Below, piece by piece: positions 63,403 to 64,000 of a stretch of DNA of 64,000 nucleotides. Source of the stretch: CALNYZ01 sp942490945 (lineage in GTDB: Bacteria > Pseudomonadota > Gammaproteobacteria > UBA6429 > Thiohalophilaceae); the NCBI GenBank assembly GCA_942490945.1, contig CALNYZ010000018.1:1860001-1924000 (forward strand). The letters are read 5' to 3'. The translations under genes and the position numbers were made by a program. The notes beneath the pieces are model-generated. The model was not told the DNA's origin and searched no databases. It saw only the letters and a program-made list of their open reading frames with translations. Position 1 is the first letter of the stretch. Each line of letters starts with the position of its first letter.

Positions 63403-63993
63403 TCAGTGTACCGCTTTATCTCCCCAGATTTCCTTTAATCGGGCATCACGGCCACAATTGTAGCGATAGAATTTGTAACGAATCGGATTATTCTTGTAGT
63501 AATCCTGGTGATAACTTTCATTTCCCGCTATCGGATAAAATGTAGATGTATTCAATACCGGAGTAACAACTTTTTTATTCGGAAATTGCTTGATAACCTT
63601 GTTTCGTGAAGCTTCTGCCAGTTTTCGTTCTGACTCATTCGCGACAAATATCGCGCTTAAATAACTATGCCCTTTATCACAAAACTGGCCGCGCGAATCA
63701 AATGGATCAATATTTACCCAGTAATATTCCAGTAATTTTTCATAGCTTACGATTTTTGGATTATATGTCACTTCAACAGCTTCATAATGCCCATCATGAT
63801 TTCCATTATAAGTCGGGTTTTTGATTGAACCACCAGTAAATCCGGATACTACGTCCGTCACACCATTGAGTTTTTCAAAATCCGATTCCATACACCAGAA
63901 ACAACCACCTGCAAATATTGCCTTGTCGGCGTAGGCAAGTGACAGGTTAAATATAAGACCGATAATGAATATACCTTGTAATACAGCTTTCAT
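63403..63993 (-). CDS. msrA: Peptide methionine sulfoxide reductase MsrA, exported
   Basis: Reduces the S-epimer of methionine sulfoxide in proteins. The catalytic motif GGCFWCMESDFEKL follows a signal peptide (residues 1-22, LSLAYADKAIF), so the enzyme should act in the periplasm; no MsrB domain is fused. Further family motifs are YEAVEVTYNP, FDSRGQFCDKGHSYLSAIF and NESYHQDYYKNNP, with a resolving Cys near the end in YRYNCGRD. The 196-residue length is normal. The start codon is 8 nt from the window edge, so its upstream context is not visible. Confidence 0.95.
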   Translation of the reverse strand: MKAVLQGIFIIGLIFNLSLAYADKAIFAGGCFWCMESDFEKLNGVTDVVSGFTGGSIKNPTYNGNHDGHYEAVEVTYNPKIVSYEKLLEYYWVNIDPFDSRGQFCDKGHSYLSAIFVANESERKLAEASRNKVIKQFPNKKVVTPVLNTSTFYPIAGNESYHQDYYKNNPIRYKFYRYNCGRDARLKEIWGDKAVH

Positions 63994-64000
63994 TGTATCT

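Noticed and set aside
1..64000. Mobile elements, CRISPR arrays, prophage genes
   Set aside because: No transposase, integrase, phage structural gene, Cas gene or regularly spaced direct repeats were seen on either strand.

Overview
The window looks like a chromosomal stretch of a gammaproteobacterium. The block tig-clpP-clpX-lon-hupB-tRNA-Val-tRNA-Asp-ppiD (minus strand, 18.1 to 9.3 kb), followed by fabI and a YejABEF/Npp-type peptide ABC transporter, is a gene order I recall from Pseudomonas and relatives. A sucrose-synthesis operon (sps-spp-fructokinase-amylosucrase), a complete Rnf complex and an APS-reductase-like flavoprotein locus point to a salt-adapted, possibly methylotrophic or sulfur-metabolising marine lineage. 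I do not assign a genus. By eye the base composition is moderate, somewhat AT-rich. I see no transposase, phage gene, rRNA or CRISPR array.

Layout. 0-7 kb: peptide ABC transporter operon. 7-9.3 kb: fabI and a dicarboxylate/amino-acid symporter. 9.3-18 kb: chaperone/protease block with two tRNAs. 18.3-19 kb: RRM protein and cold-shock protein. 19-25 kb: sucrose operon. 25.4-28.2 kb: fatty-acid desaturase and RhlE. 28.3-32.6 kb: RND efflux pair. 32.8-41 kb: NYN protein, GGDEF sensor, a carrier coupled to a Tat-exported aldo/keto reductase, YbiT and DbpA. 41-43.8 kb: RlmA, HlyIII, YajD and YeaD. 43.8-46.4 kb: two small ORFs with notable promoter signals and an orphan ATP-grasp enzyme. 46.6-63 kb: one long minus-strand locus. 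63-64 kb: Sel1 protein and periplasmic MsrA.

The 46.6-63 kb locus is the most interesting part. A nitrate/sulfonate-type ABC importer with an extra unknown membrane protein, SCO and a diheme cytochrome c is followed by a GntR/HutC regulator, an AprA-like flavoprotein, an AprB-like ferredoxin, a HEAT-repeat protein, a 7Fe ferredoxin and rnfABCDGE, nearly all with gaps under 35 nt or overlaps. Just upstream lie an RnfH-like protein with an added coiled coil and a TauE/SafE exporter. Three copies of an 18-bp palindrome (consensus near ATTATAACATGTTATAAT) sit in front of the GntR gene, the importer operon and the exporter gene. This suggests one regulon for uptake and ferredoxin/Rnf-linked redox conversion of an unidentified, probably sulfur-containing, compound.

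Other points worth following: a Pho box and sigma54-like elements around two small ORFs near the ATP-grasp gene, an SD-sequestering helix before the cold-shock gene, and a terminator-like hairpin in the ybiT leader.
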